The notes: generated from the sequence alone by a model not told the origin. DNA of 64,000 nt from an uncultured Pirellula sp. (GCA_903892355.1 CAITIE010000098.1:151616-215615), one strand, 5' to 3'. Counted from the stretch's first letter, positions 26,502 through 35,276 are shown. Numbers and translations are program-made.

Positions 26502-29048
26502 TTACTCCGGTAAAGCCAGCAATCGGGTTGCTTCTTCGTGCAAGAAACCGACGTCCATGAAGGGCTCGTAGCCGATGTCTTGCCAGCGGATACGTCCTTT
26601 CCCATCGACCAGGATTGTTCCGTGAAGCGGTTGGCCTTCGAAATCATCGAAGCAACGAAAGGACTTGAACACGTCGAGATCTGGGTTTGGAGCCAGCGTC
26701 AAATTCATTTGTCCGTCGTAGCGTTTGAGGGCTTCGGCAAGAGAGTTTGCGTTTTCCGTGCTTATGCCGACGATTTCGATTCCTGCCTGTCGGAACTTAT
26801 CGGTGGCAGGAGAAAAGTCACGGAGTTGTTCGGCGCAATGGAGGCATCCGAATCCGAGGTAAAGGATCAGGATGTATGGTTTTCCTTCGAGCGACTGCGA
26901 CGAGCGATCTCCGCCCGGCTGTGTGCTTGGTTGTGCAGTGACATGCCAGCGTGGAGCATTGGCAGGGGACCATCGCATGGGTCCTAATGTGTCCAGCGGT
27001 GGACGATCTCCGAGATCATTTGGCGGAGAGGGGCGAGTTCGCCACGTTTTATCCGGGACCAAGGGAGAAGCTATCGGTTGAACACGCTCTATGAGGGTTT
27101 CATCGGGATCGCTAGCCCATGCTAAATCGAAGCAGCGTTCGGCGGCTTTTTTCCGAAGTTCCTCCCATTGGTTGAGAGACTTGGAATCGGGTTGGCGTGT
27201 GATGGCTTCGTTGGTGATCCATGCGAGTATCGCCGCGGGCAGAATTTGCCCAGAAGTCCCATCGAACGACTGTTGGGATTGTTGGATGGCCGTGTTGTAA
27301 TCTCCTGCTTTGCAGCACCATTCCATCCGAAGGTGGGAATCTACCCAACTGCGAGTATGATTTGAGAGTCGAAGGGCTGTCCGGAAATCCCCGCGAGCGG
27401 CAGCGAGGTGTGCATCGAGAGCCGAGAGCGCAACCCCGAGTCGATGATGCCGATACTTGAGCTCGTGGATTTTGCGTTCGCGTTCTTGGACTTCGTGGCT
27501 TTCCGATTTCCATTTTTCTTGATCGAAATCCCGAGGGATGGAATCCACGAGGGACGATTCACTTTCCGACCCGTAGAGCGAATCGGGCACAGGGGCTGGA
27601 TCATTCAAGGTTGGAGGCAGAATCTTTGCGGTGGATGTGTCTGGCGGTGAAATCGCCGTCCATTCACTGCGCAATCGTCTGCGGGTTTCGACAAGTGTCG
27701 TCCTCAGCGCATTGGCTTCATCCATTTTTCCAAGTTCCGCGAGCGCGATCCCTTGGAGTCCCCGCGATTCTTCATGTTCCAGCGTGTTTTCGGCCCCGTC
27801 GAGGTATCGGGATTTTGCGAGGTCGAGCATTTTTTCCCAACGGCGATACGAGCGAATGGATTGCAATAATCGTTGCCTGCCGAGATTTGCACTGCCGTTA
27901 CCATCAGGTGCGTTGTATTTGGGATGGCGAGGAAGTTCGATCATGTTTTTCGAGAGTTCGATAGCTCGCGACACGGCTCCGAGATTCAACCAATTTCGGA
28001 TAAGCCACTCATTATTGTGGGCATAGTTGTGGATTTGATCAGGCATGACCCGATCTCGCATCATGTGTGCATGATCAACGCGCGCGGATGCTTCTTGTTG
28101 CCATGCAGCATCAACGTAGCGGTTCAACCGAGAGTACGTATGGCCCGGCATATGCCACATATGCGCGATGCCTGGGGCGCTAGGACCACACTCTGCAGCG
28201 GCGGAGATGGCTAGATCCTCTTTGCGGTAGTCCCAAAGATGGATTCGGAAGTGTTGAGCGGGATGGTGAGGGTTCGCGCGAAAGATTTCGGATAGAAGCG
28301 CATCGATGGCAAGGTGGCTTTGGATCTCGATTCCTTGGCTTTGATTTTGCCAGTATTGCAATACCAGCATCGCTTTGACTTCGACATCGTTGGGATAATC
28401 CACAGCGATGTCTTCGAGCTCCTTTGCGTAATCCTTCAATCGCTGTTTCCGTCGGTCTCGAATTTCATCGGTGATGGGTGGAGACTTCGACTTCTTTTTG
28501 TGTTTTTTCGATGTTGCATCTGCACTAGTCGCAGCTTGGTCAGCAGTGCTAGCTGCTTGTTCACTAGCGGCATCTTTTGGTGGAGTTGGCCAATCCTTGA
28601 CACGTTTGCTCCATGCTTCGATCAAACGGCGTTCGATTTTATTGGTGGATTCGATCCTTCGCATCGCTTGCTCGATGAAGCCGGCTGAACGTTCGGGATT
28701 TTCGACATTCGCCCGCGCGATGCCCCAATAATGAATGGCGCAGTCCGGGTCGATTGCGGCGGCTTGCCTGAACGATCGTTCGGCCTCGAAGTACCAGAAT
28801 CCATGCAATTGTGAGAGGCCTTGGTCCAGGAATCGTTGGGCCATAGGGCTCGGTGTTGAGGATTGCCAGTGGACATTGCCCATGCCTTGCATCAAGTAAG
28901 CGGCTTGGCGTGGGCCTTCATTGAAGGCTTCTGCATGGAAGGAGTGACCGGGTTGGGCACTGGCAGAATCTGGCGTTTGCGGCAATGCAGTTGCCGCATG
29001 GCAAAGCACGAGCGCGATGGAGCTTAACGAACGTTTCAAAATGTGCAT
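26502..29048 (-). CDS. Secreted TPR protein with C-terminal thioredoxin/AhpC-like domain
   Basis: An 848-residue protein. The ATG at 29048 gives a signal peptide (MHILKRSLSSIALVLCHAA), so the longer frame that runs through an upstream tandem repeat is not used. The large middle contains TPR-like helices (FLDQGLSQLHGFWYFEAERS, then AAAIDPDCAIHYWGIARANV) and a charged linker with a Lys-rich patch (SKKHKKKSKS). The C-terminal 130 residues are a redoxin domain with a Cys-Leu-His-Cys pair in ILYLGFGCLHCAEQL. It likely acts as an exported thiol-disulfide protein with protein-binding repeats. It ends a unit with a P-II protein and an ABC ATPase. Confidence 0.8.
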   Translation of the reverse strand: MHILKRSLSSIALVLCHAATALPQTPDSASAQPGHSFHAEAFNEGPRQAAYLMQGMGNVHWQSSTPSPMAQRFLDQGLSQLHGFWYFEAERSFRQAAAIDPDCAIHYWGIARANVENPERSAGFIEQAMRRIESTNKIERRLIEAWSKRVKDWPTPPKDAASEQAASTADQAATSADATSKKHKKKSKSPPITDEIRDRRKQRLKDYAKELEDIAVDYPNDVEVKAMLVLQYWQNQSQGIEIQSHLAIDALLSEIFRANPHHPAQHFRIHLWDYRKEDLAISAAAECGPSAPGIAHMWHMPGHTYSRLNRYVDAAWQQEASARVDHAHMMRDRVMPDQIHNYAHNNEWLIRNWLNLGAVSRAIELSKNMIELPRHPKYNAPDGNGSANLGRQRLLQSIRSYRRWEKMLDLAKSRYLDGAENTLEHEESRGLQGIALAELGKMDEANALRTTLVETRRRLRSEWTAISPPDTSTAKILPPTLNDPAPVPDSLYGSESESSLVDSIPRDFDQEKWKSESHEVQERERKIHELKYRHHRLGVALSALDAHLAAARGDFRTALRLSNHTRSWVDSHLRMEWCCKAGDYNTAIQQSQQSFDGTSGQILPAAILAWITNEAITRQPDSKSLNQWEELRKKAAERCFDLAWASDPDETLIERVQPIASPLVPDKTWRTRPSPPNDLGDRPPLDTLGPMRWSPANAPRWHVTAQPSTQPGGDRSSQSLEGKPYILILYLGFGCLHCAEQLRDFSPATDKFRQAGIEIVGISTENANSLAEALKRYDGQMNLTLAPNPDLDVFKSFRCFDDFEGQPLHGTILVDGKGRIRWQDIGYEPFMDVGFLHEEATRLLALPE

Positions 29049-29102
29049 CGTAGTTTTGCAATAGGTGGGCTGCAGAGCATGGCATCGAGTTTGAGTCGAT
29101 GG

Positions 29103-29192
29103 GGCGGGGCGGGACAGTGTGGCGGGGCGGGACAGTGTGGCGGGGCGGGACAGTGTGGCGGGGCGGGACAGTGTGGCGGCGCGGGTCACAGT
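29103..29192. repeat. 18-bp G-rich tandem array, four perfect copies plus one decayed
   Basis: GGCGGGGCGGGACAGTGT is repeated exactly at 29103-29120, 29121-29138, 29139-29156 and 29157-29174; a fifth, altered copy at 29175-29192 overlaps the stop of the ABC ATPase gene. It fills the spacer before the TPR/thioredoxin gene. The runs of three and four G on the plus strand could form a quadruplex. There are no spacers, so it is not CRISPR. Confidence 0.95.
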
Positions 29193-29938
29193 TCGGATGA
29201 TGCTCGCAGCGCGGTCGCGGCAGCTTCGTGATCTGTGGTATCGGCAATGATTTTTCCATCGCGAAGGACGATATTCCGGCGAGCATTGCGGGCGACACCG
29301 AGGTCGTGGGTGACCAGAATGACAGTCAAATTCTTTTTCTCATTAAGTTGTCGGAACAATTCGATCACTTCACGGCTTGTGCGTGAGTCTAGATTTCCGG
29401 TAGGTTCGTCACCCATCAAGATGGATGGATCGGTGGCCAATGCTCGCGCGATCGCCACACGTTGTTGCTGACCGCCCGAAAGCTGTCCGGGATGGTGATC
29501 GAGGCGTTCACCGAGACCGACGAGCGAAAGGAGTTCTTTGGCCCGATCGTGTCTCGCGCGATTGCTCATCGTTTTCCCGTAGAGCATTGGGAGTTCTACA
29601 TTCTCTAGGGCCGAGGTCCGCGCTAGTAGATTGAAGTTTTGGAAGACGAATCCGATTTGAGCATTGCGGATACGCGCTCGTTGGTCGGCAGACATGTCGA
29701 CGACTTCGATGCCGTCGAGTAGATAGCTACCGTGGGTTGGTCGGTCTAGGCAGCCGAGGGTGTTCATCAGTGTTGATTTTCCCGACCCGCTGGGGCCGAT
29801 CAACGCTGCATACTCGCCTCGGTTCATGACGAGATCCACTCCATCGAGAGCGCGAACCTCGACTTCATCAAGCTTGTAGACTTTCGCGATTTCGCGAAGT
29901 TCAATCAATGGTTTGGTGGTTGGAGCGGCTGGGTCCAT
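29186..29938 (-). CDS. ABC transporter ATPase of the MacB/LolD type
   Basis: A 250-residue ATPase with Walker A GPSGSGKST, Q-loop FQNFNLLARTSALENVELP, signature LSGGQQQRVAIARAL, Walker B ILMGDEPTGNLDSRT and switch His in TVILVTHD. The sequence LGCLDRPTHGSYLLDG is typical of MacB/LolD/FtsE-like exporters that use mechanotransmission rather than substrate transport through the membrane. No permease gene is adjacent, which is unusual. It lies 15 bp after a P-II gene on the same strand. The partner permease must be encoded elsewhere. Confidence 0.93.
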   Translation of the reverse strand: MDPAAPTTKPLIELREIAKVYKLDEVEVRALDGVDLVMNRGEYAALIGPSGSGKSTLMNTLGCLDRPTHGSYLLDGIEVVDMSADQRARIRNAQIGFVFQNFNLLARTSALENVELPMLYGKTMSNRARHDRAKELLSLVGLGERLDHHPGQLSGGQQQRVAIARALATDPSILMGDEPTGNLDSRTSREVIELFRQLNEKKNLTVILVTHDLGVARNARRNIVLRDGKIIADTTDHEAAATALRASSEL

Positions 29939-29953
29939 GGGGAGTATCGGAGT

Positions 29954-30301
29954 TTAGATCGCTTCTGAACCGCGTTCGCCGGTTCGAATTCGGATGCAGT
30001 CCTCCATGGGGAGAACGAAAATTTTCCCATCGCCGATCTGCCCAGCGCCTTCCGACTTAGCACCCTTGAGGATGGCCTGGATGGTCGGTTCCACGAACTC
30101 ATCGTTCACCGCGATTTGCAGTTGGAGCTTTCGGAGTAGGTTGATGGACCCGTCGTGACCGCGCAACGCGTGTTTTTGCCCTTTTTGTCGGCCGAAACCC
30201 AAGCAATCGAGGACCGTCAAGCGAAACACTTCGACTTCCGTTAGTGCTTCTTTGACGTGTTCGAGACGATTGGGTTGGACGATGGCGATGATAAGTTTCA
30301 C
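29954..30301 (-). CDS. P-II family signalling protein lacking the uridylylated Tyr51
   Basis: A 115-residue trimeric-type P-II protein, the sensor of nitrogen and energy status that binds ATP/ADP and 2-oxoglutarate. Recognised segments are KLIIAIVQPNRLEHVKEAL, LGFGRQKGQKH before the T-loop, GDGKIFVLPME and the end RIRTGERG. It aligns without gaps to E. coli GlnB through residue 60: Tyr51 is replaced by Gly and Tyr46 by Leu (HALRGHDGSINL), so uridylylation at the usual site is not possible. A short insertion (EGAGQ) precedes GDGKIF. GTG start with AAGGA upstream. Its partner gene is an ABC ATPase rather than an ammonium transporter, so its target may differ. Confidence 0.9.
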   Translation of the reverse strand: MKLIIAIVQPNRLEHVKEALTEVEVFRLTVLDCLGFGRQKGQKHALRGHDGSINLLRKLQLQIAVNDEFVEPTIQAILKGAKSEGAGQIGDGKIFVLPMEDCIRIRTGERGSEAI

Positions 30302-30624
30302 AGAACAAATCCTTGAGGGCAAAAACGAGGGATCCAATCCGCAGAAGAAATTGTGAACTGAACTGATCGGGTTGGCAAATGGAACCTTTGTTGAACCGGT
30401 CCAAGTTTGCGAAAATGGAGCAGTTTTGTGCACATGTGCAAGGAAATCAGGACCGGGAGATGCCCCTAGTTCCCGTCTTGCCGTATTTCCGAACTCGTAG
30501 GACTAGGGGGGGCTCGCTGATTCGACGCCCTGAAAAAGAAAAGTCACGGCCCGGAGGCCGTGACTTTACTGTTCATTGGAAAGAGATCTATTTGGACCAA
30601 CAACTGTTGACCAATCATTAGTGC
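30302..30624. other. 323-bp spacer upstream of the P-II gene
   Basis: No gene is seen. It holds the likely ribosome-binding site and promoter region of the P-II gene at its left side and the terminator of the secreted protein gene at 30540-30567. Nothing else recognisable was found. Confidence 0.5.
30540..30567 (-). terminator. Intrinsic terminator after the secreted protein gene
   Basis: A perfect 12-bp stem (AAAGTCACGGCC/GGCCGTGACTTT) with a CGGA tetraloop. The minus-strand transcript then reads TTTTCTTTTTC, so this ends the gene at 30625-32331. Confidence 0.85.
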
Positions 30625-32331
30625 CTAGAAGTCCCCGCCTTGGCCGGCCATTCCAGCCTTGACACCACCTGCGATTGCTTTGAGCACACCTTCTTGGATG
30701 GTGAATCGAGCGACGGAACCACGATCGACAACTTTCGAATCGATCATGATCATGTCATCGCCGCTGCTGAGTGCAGAGAGCATGCCGTCGACAATTGGGT
30801 TCGATTCAAAGGTTTGAACGAAGTTCAAAAGCTGGGACATATCCATTCGCATCCGAGATGGGGATGCAGCGGCATTCGGGCTGGCTGCGACACCATCGAT
30901 CGCTGCCTTGAGGGACACTTCCGCGGTCTTTCCGACCGAGAGAAGGATTCCCTTCGGCGAGGTCCCGATAGAAACGTTGATCGAATCGCCCCAAATCTTA
31001 CGTTGTTCATCGGGGGCGTTCTCAGGGAGCGGTGCAGAAATACGGTGGAGATTGAATCCTTGATGCTTTCCGCTCATGAGTTCAATCGAGAGAGGTGCAT
31101 TTGCATTTGAAGCTTCGGTTGCCAAATCCTTTGCCAATTGCTCAACCTTGGTCCCGTCTGCAACGCTCAAGGCGACGAGGACATTCAAGGATGGATTGGT
31201 CGAGACATTGGCTGCGACTTCAACGGAGCCTTCTTTACCGCTTTCGAGAAAAATTTTGACCAGACGATCGAGATATTCTTTGGCTTTGGCCGCTGCAGCG
31301 GTGTTACCGTTGCTGTTGTCATCGATCTGCTTGTACGCGGCCTTCAGTCCGGTATCGAGCGAGGATTCGATTTGAGCCATATCTTCTGGAGCCACCAGCA
31401 TGAGAGCTTTGTAGTTCATCATGCTTTCATCCGACAAGAAACCTGACAGTTTGGACTTCGCCGATTCCATCGACTTCATCTGCTTGGCGAATCGCGAACC
31501 GTCGACAAAGCGGCTTCCAAAGTCGATGATCATATTCTTGTCTTTTGGACGGATCCCGAGACCAAACACGAATTTTTCGGTCCCTGTAAAGATCTCTTCC
31601 ATGTTCTTCATCATTTGCTCACCGGATGCTCGGCTCGCTTCGAGTTCCTCATCATCCAAATCACCCGACTGAGCTTCGATCGCTTGTTCAAAGCCGCTTC
31701 GCATTTGGCTGGTGAGCAGATCGATCAAATCATCTGGGATGTTTTGGACGTTGACTTCCACGAGTAAGTCATGCTGTGAGGCCATTTTGTCCAAGCGTTC
31801 GGCGCTCGAACCGGAAACTCCTTCAAGCGATTCTTCCGAACTCGAAACGAACAGCCAGTCACCTTGGTGCTGAGCGAAGATCGTGTTTGGGCCCAAGCTC
31901 ATGCTGTAGAGGCCATCACCCAGGTCTTCTGCTTCGCCGAAGAGTTCGAGACCGCCGAGGAAGCTATCCAGATCGGAGATCGGGAGAGCTGCGACAGAAA
32001 CAGGAACCCCCGCGTCGCCGAGGGTAACAAATGCCCCGATGGGACGCGCGCGATCCAATCCACTCGTGTAACCGTTGACAGCTTGGGTGACGATCCCGCT
32101 TTGGGCACCAGCACCGACCAACCGCATCAAGTACGTAACGTTGGGAAGGAGTCGGTCCAGCGGAGCGATCGAAACGGTGACGACTTCGTCTCCTTGTTCC
32201 GATGAGGATACTTGGCCAGAAACATCGAGTACGTTTGTTTCTTGGGCGCAGACTGTGGAGGGAGCGAATGCTGCGACCGACAGCGCGCTAGCAGCAGAAA
32301 GACCCGCAACCGTTAACCAACGAAATTTCAT
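30625..32331 (-). CDS. Secreted protein of unknown function
   Basis: A 568-residue protein with a clear signal peptide (MKFRWLTVAGLSAASALSVA, cleavage near AFAPSTVCAQ). The mature part is rich in Ser, Ala, Asp and Met with alternating strand and helix patterns (TVSIAPLDRLLPNVTYLMRL; GLYSMSLGPNTIFAQHQGDW). No enzyme motif is seen. The ATG at 32331 follows GGAGGAG; the frame extends 25 codons upstream, but that stretch is not signal-like. The gene has its own terminator and appears monocistronic. Proteins of this kind are common in planctomycetes with no known role. Confidence 0.7.
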   Translation of the reverse strand: MKFRWLTVAGLSAASALSVAAFAPSTVCAQETNVLDVSGQVSSSEQGDEVVTVSIAPLDRLLPNVTYLMRLVGAGAQSGIVTQAVNGYTSGLDRARPIGAFVTLGDAGVPVSVAALPISDLDSFLGGLELFGEAEDLGDGLYSMSLGPNTIFAQHQGDWLFVSSSEESLEGVSGSSAERLDKMASQHDLLVEVNVQNIPDDLIDLLTSQMRSGFEQAIEAQSGDLDDEELEASRASGEQMMKNMEEIFTGTEKFVFGLGIRPKDKNMIIDFGSRFVDGSRFAKQMKSMESAKSKLSGFLSDESMMNYKALMLVAPEDMAQIESSLDTGLKAAYKQIDDNSNGNTAAAAKAKEYLDRLVKIFLESGKEGSVEVAANVSTNPSLNVLVALSVADGTKVEQLAKDLATEASNANAPLSIELMSGKHQGFNLHRISAPLPENAPDEQRKIWGDSINVSIGTSPKGILLSVGKTAEVSLKAAIDGVAASPNAAASPSRMRMDMSQLLNFVQTFESNPIVDGMLSALSSGDDMIMIDSKVVDRGSVARFTIQEGVLKAIAGGVKAGMAGQGGDF

Positions 32332-32610
32332 AACCGTGAGCTCCTCCGAAGAGTAGAAAGATCCAAAACCGTATGTCGCGAAACCAAATTCGTTTCCATC
32401 CGCCACTCCTTGGCAATCATTTCCTAAAGTGGGAAGGAATTCTCGAGAAAAATATACCTTCGTTCAAGAAATCAGAATAGCGGAGAGGACCCGCCCCGAG
32501 GGGGCCCGGGCTAAGCATTTAGGGATTTGAAGTCGTTTTTTTGCGTTTTCCTAATAATTTGAATGGTCGTAATCAACGCCCGAGACAGAAGCCCTTCTCA
32601 AAAAGCGGGG

Positions 32611-32652
32611 CCCCTCGTGGCCGCATATCCACCCTTCGTGGCCGCACCTCCA
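32611..32652. repeat. 21-bp tandem duplication
   Basis: Two adjacent 21-bp units, CCCCTCGTGGCCGCATATCCA-like and CCCTTCGTGGCCGCACCTCCA-like, differing at a few bases, in the spacer upstream of the multihaem cytochrome. Confidence 0.7.
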
Positions 32653-32826
32653 AGGTAGACCGACGGCGTGCTGTGATCGGGGGTAATGACACACTATGAA
32701 GTAAAGACAATCCCACAATACTCACTACAATAAGGCGTCGTATCGCCGCTTGAATGAATGCGTGTTGGTTCAATCTCGCTTCAGTCGGATGATGGCGATC
32801 ATTGAATAGCTGGTGCTGGTTCCGGA

Positions 32827-32894
32827 ACCTGTTCGCCCAGCTAACCTGTTCGCCCAGCTAACCTGTTCGCCCAGCTAACCTGTTCGCCCAGCTA
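32827..32894. repeat. 17-bp tandem array, about four copies
   Basis: The unit AACCTGTTCGCCCAGCT is repeated perfectly at 32827-32843, 32844-32860 and 32861-32877, with a further near-identical copy ending close to 32894. It lies just upstream of the multihaem cytochrome, with the ribosome site (AGGA) starting only a few bases later. Confidence 0.9.
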
Positions 32895-32905
32895 CTAGGA
32901 ACACT

Positions 32906-34912
32906 ATGAAGATCCTTTTTTGGCTCCTTGTGCTTTTCGCTGCCGGGTTGGGCTTAGTTCTTTGGTACTTCCTGAATGTCCCGACCTCCGTTCCGCAAAA
33001 TCCGGTCGACGGTTCGGTTCCTTTTGCGTCCTCAGCACCACCCAAGCCATCGGATTGGTTGCTACTTCCAAAGGACATGAGTTCTGAGCCCGCGTCTGAT
33101 CCCAGATTGACCGTAAAAACGATTTTCCGAAACGTTCATCCTGATGTGGCTTATATGGGGGATGAGAATTGCGCGGAATGCCATCAAGCACTTTGCGATT
33201 CGTTTCACCAGCATCCCATGGGGAGATCCGCAATCGTTGCCGGGACAGACGGCTTGGAGGGACTCGATGGAGCATCTCTGGAGCCGATTCGAGCCGGGCC
33301 GTATGAACTGAGCGTACGCAAGGACGCGGAGGGGGTGGTTCAAGTGGTCCGGGCCAAGGGTGGAGACGGGAAATACCTACCGGCGGTGGAGTACCCAATC
33401 TCAATCGCCATTGGATCTGGGACTCGTGGGCGTTCTTACGCGAGTTTGGATGACGATAGTGTGTGGCAAGCGCCGCTGAGTTGGTTTACCGAAAAAGGGT
33501 GTTGGGATATCTCGCCTGGGTTCAATCTAGGCGAAGCGACGCAGCGGCCGATTGTTAATGGTTGCTTGTATTGCCATGTCAATCAGAGCGGTTGGATTGA
33601 GGACTCCGTCAACCGGTACAAGCAACCTGTCAGCAAGCAGCAATTATCGATTGGTTGCGAACGGTGCCATGGGCCAGGCGAATTGCATGCCAAAGAGCAC
33701 GCAACTGGTGTGGTTGAAGGTTCTTCGAAAGACGGAGTTGATACGACGATTGTCAATCCCAAGCATCTCTCCGATGACTTGCAGATGTCGATCTGCGCGC
33801 AATGCCATTTGGGTGGAAAAACGCGAGTGGTTCGCAAGGATCGTACGCTTGAGGAATTTCGTCCAGGTCTTCCTTTGGATCTTTTTGTCAATGGATATAT
33901 CTCGACTCCCGATGCCAGTTTGCAGAACAAAGCGGTCGGGCATTTCGATCAATTGCTGCTGGCACAGTGCAGGACTGCCTCCGGAAAATCGCTTTTGTGC
34001 AGTTCTTGTCACGATCCGCACCGAAAGCATGAACCAGAAGTGGCGGAGCAATTGCAATTGCAAAATTGCAAGTCGTGCCATCAGGATCGCGGTTGCAGCG
34101 CACCGGCAGAAGTGCGAAACTCGCGGCAAGATCACTGCGTCAAGTGCCATATGCCAACGACCGATGATACTCAGATAGCCCATACCAGTTTGACCGATCA
34201 TCGAATTCTGAAAGACCCGAGCAAACCACTTGAGGATGCTATTAGGTTGGCAGGCCAAACGGTTTTGACCCCGTACTTCAATAGTGCCGAGGTCAGTGAA
34301 ACTGAAAAAGAACGTGATCTCGGGATTGCCTTGGCCCGATTTGCTGAAAAGATCCCAGCGGATTCTCCCAAGAAACAGCAAACGCTGGATCAAGCCAAAT
34401 CAAGGCTGAAAAAATCGCTCGAGAGATGGCCGAATGACACCCAAGCATGGATTGCTTTCAGTGCTGTCGAAGCAGCTTCGGGGAATTTAGAGTCAGCGAT
34501 GAGTGTGATGCAGGCCGCGGCAAAAATCGCACCGAACGATGAGGCTGTTCTCTCACAAGCTGCCAACATTGCGGAGTTGGCTGGTCAAGTGGATGCAGCG
34601 ATCGCACTCATGAACGACTTGGTAGCGATGAATCCAGCGTCCCATGATTATCGTATACGGCGAATGATGATGTACATGTCCTCGGGGGACTTTTACCGGA
34701 CGGAGGCCGAGAGCCGCGAATTATTGCGGATCAATCCGCTGCAACCGATGGCACGCTTGGTGCTCGGGCTGTGCCTTTACGGTGAGGGTGAGAAGGATGC
34801 CGCTCAGGCCGAGGTCAATCATGCGCTGCAACTGGCGACGTCGAAGGAGCAACAAGCGTCCATCCAATCGTGGTTCCAGCGATTTGTGGCGTGGAGGTCA
34901 CAAGCCAAATGA
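32906..34912 (+). CDS. Membrane-anchored heptahaem cytochrome c with TPR domain
   Basis: A 668-residue protein. An N-terminal helix (about 2-24, ILFWLLVLFAAGLGLVLWYF) anchors it with the rest outside the membrane. Seven Cys-x-x-Cys-His haem-binding motifs are seen in order: CAECH, CLYCH, CERCH, CAQCH, CSSCH, CKSCH and CVKCH. The last third holds tetratricopeptide-like repeats (AWIAFSAVEAASGNLESAMS, APNDEAVLSQAANIAELAGQ). The pattern recalls DmsE/cytochrome c-554 and related multihaem proteins in planctomycetes that pair haems with TPRs. It stands alone, so its redox partners are unknown. It starts after AGGA. Confidence 0.9.
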   Translation: MKILFWLLVLFAAGLGLVLWYFLNVPTSVPQNPVDGSVPFASSAPPKPSDWLLLPKDMSSEPASDPRLTVKTIFRNVHPDVAYMGDENCAECHQALCDSFHQHPMGRSAIVAGTDGLEGLDGASLEPIRAGPYELSVRKDAEGVVQVVRAKGGDGKYLPAVEYPISIAIGSGTRGRSYASLDDDSVWQAPLSWFTEKGCWDISPGFNLGEATQRPIVNGCLYCHVNQSGWIEDSVNRYKQPVSKQQLSIGCERCHGPGELHAKEHATGVVEGSSKDGVDTTIVNPKHLSDDLQMSICAQCHLGGKTRVVRKDRTLEEFRPGLPLDLFVNGYISTPDASLQNKAVGHFDQLLLAQCRTASGKSLLCSSCHDPHRKHEPEVAEQLQLQNCKSCHQDRGCSAPAEVRNSRQDHCVKCHMPTTDDTQIAHTSLTDHRILKDPSKPLEDAIRLAGQTVLTPYFNSAEVSETEKERDLGIALARFAEKIPADSPKKQQTLDQAKSRLKKSLERWPNDTQAWIAFSAVEAASGNLESAMSVMQAAAKIAPNDEAVLSQAANIAELAGQVDAAIALMNDLVAMNPASHDYRIRRMMMYMSSGDFYRTEAESRELLRINPLQPMARLVLGLCLYGEGEKDAAQAEVNHALQLATSKEQQASIQSWFQRFVAWRSQAK

Positions 34913-34945
34913 TGGTGCGTGAGAAGACCGATGGGTGCGTCAGCG

Positions 34946-34999
34946 GTGCAGGTTGATCGAGCTGTGCAGGTTGATCGAGCTGTGCAGGTTGATCGAGCT
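34946..34999. repeat. 18-bp tandem repeat, three perfect copies
   Basis: GTGCAGGTTGATCGAGCT is repeated exactly at 34946-34963, 34964-34981 and 34982-34999, with a truncated start of a fourth (GTGATC). It lies 33 bp past the cytochrome stop, between convergent genes, at a position where it is not translated. Confidence 0.92.
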
Positions 35000-35054
35000 G
35001 TGATCAAACGGCCTAACAGCAGGGTATTCAGCAGGGCGATCAGCCTCGAAGGGC

Positions 35055-35276
35055 TTACCGTTCTCGGAATACGATTCGTCCCTTGGTCAAATCGTAGGGG
35101 GACAACTCCACACGGACCTTGTCACCGGGGACAATACGGATGAAGTTTTTCCGCATTCGACCAGCGACGTGCGCGAGCACTTCCGAACCAGTTTCCAATT
35201 GAACGCGAAACCTGGTGTTCGCTAGAGCCTGGGTGACAGTACCTTCGACTTCGAATGCTTCTTCGTTTTTTCCCAT
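35055..35276 (-). CDS. infA: Translation initiation factor IF-1
   Basis: A 73-residue protein with the IF-1 S1-like fold: [39 protein letters not shown], then [20 protein letters not shown] and the end VFRER. IF-1 binds the 30S A site and helps initiate translation. The length and pattern are normal for the family. It stands alone between convergent and divergent genes, not in a ribosomal protein operon. Confidence 0.96.
   Translation of the reverse strand: MGKNEEAFEVEGTVTQALANTRFRVQLETGSEVLAHVAGRMRKNFIRIVPGDKVRVELSPYDLTKGRIVFRER

Larger units (their letters stand above)
32332..32905. promoter_or_regulatory. 574-bp divergent spacer with two tandem repeats
   Basis: The spacer divides the secreted protein gene (minus) and the multihaem cytochrome (plus). 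It holds a GC-rich run at about 32487-32512 (GACCCGCCCCGAGGGGGCCC), a 21-bp duplication at 32611-32652 and a 17-bp tandem array at 32827-32894 that ends 11 bases before the cytochrome ATG. TTGAAC near 32470 on the minus strand may be part of a promoter. No gene was found. Confidence 0.45.

Noticed and set aside
29103..29192. Possible CRISPR array
   Set aside because: Head-to-tail units of 18 bp with no spacers and no cas gene; the same holds for the other arrays of the window.
29043..29231. A plus-strand frame repeating Gln-Cys-Gly-Gly-Ala-Gly
   Set aside because: Made by the 18-bp repeat; not a gene.
34819..35007. A minus-strand frame with Ser-Thr-Cys-Thr-Ala repeats
   Set aside because: Made by the 18-bp repeat over the cytochrome 3' end.
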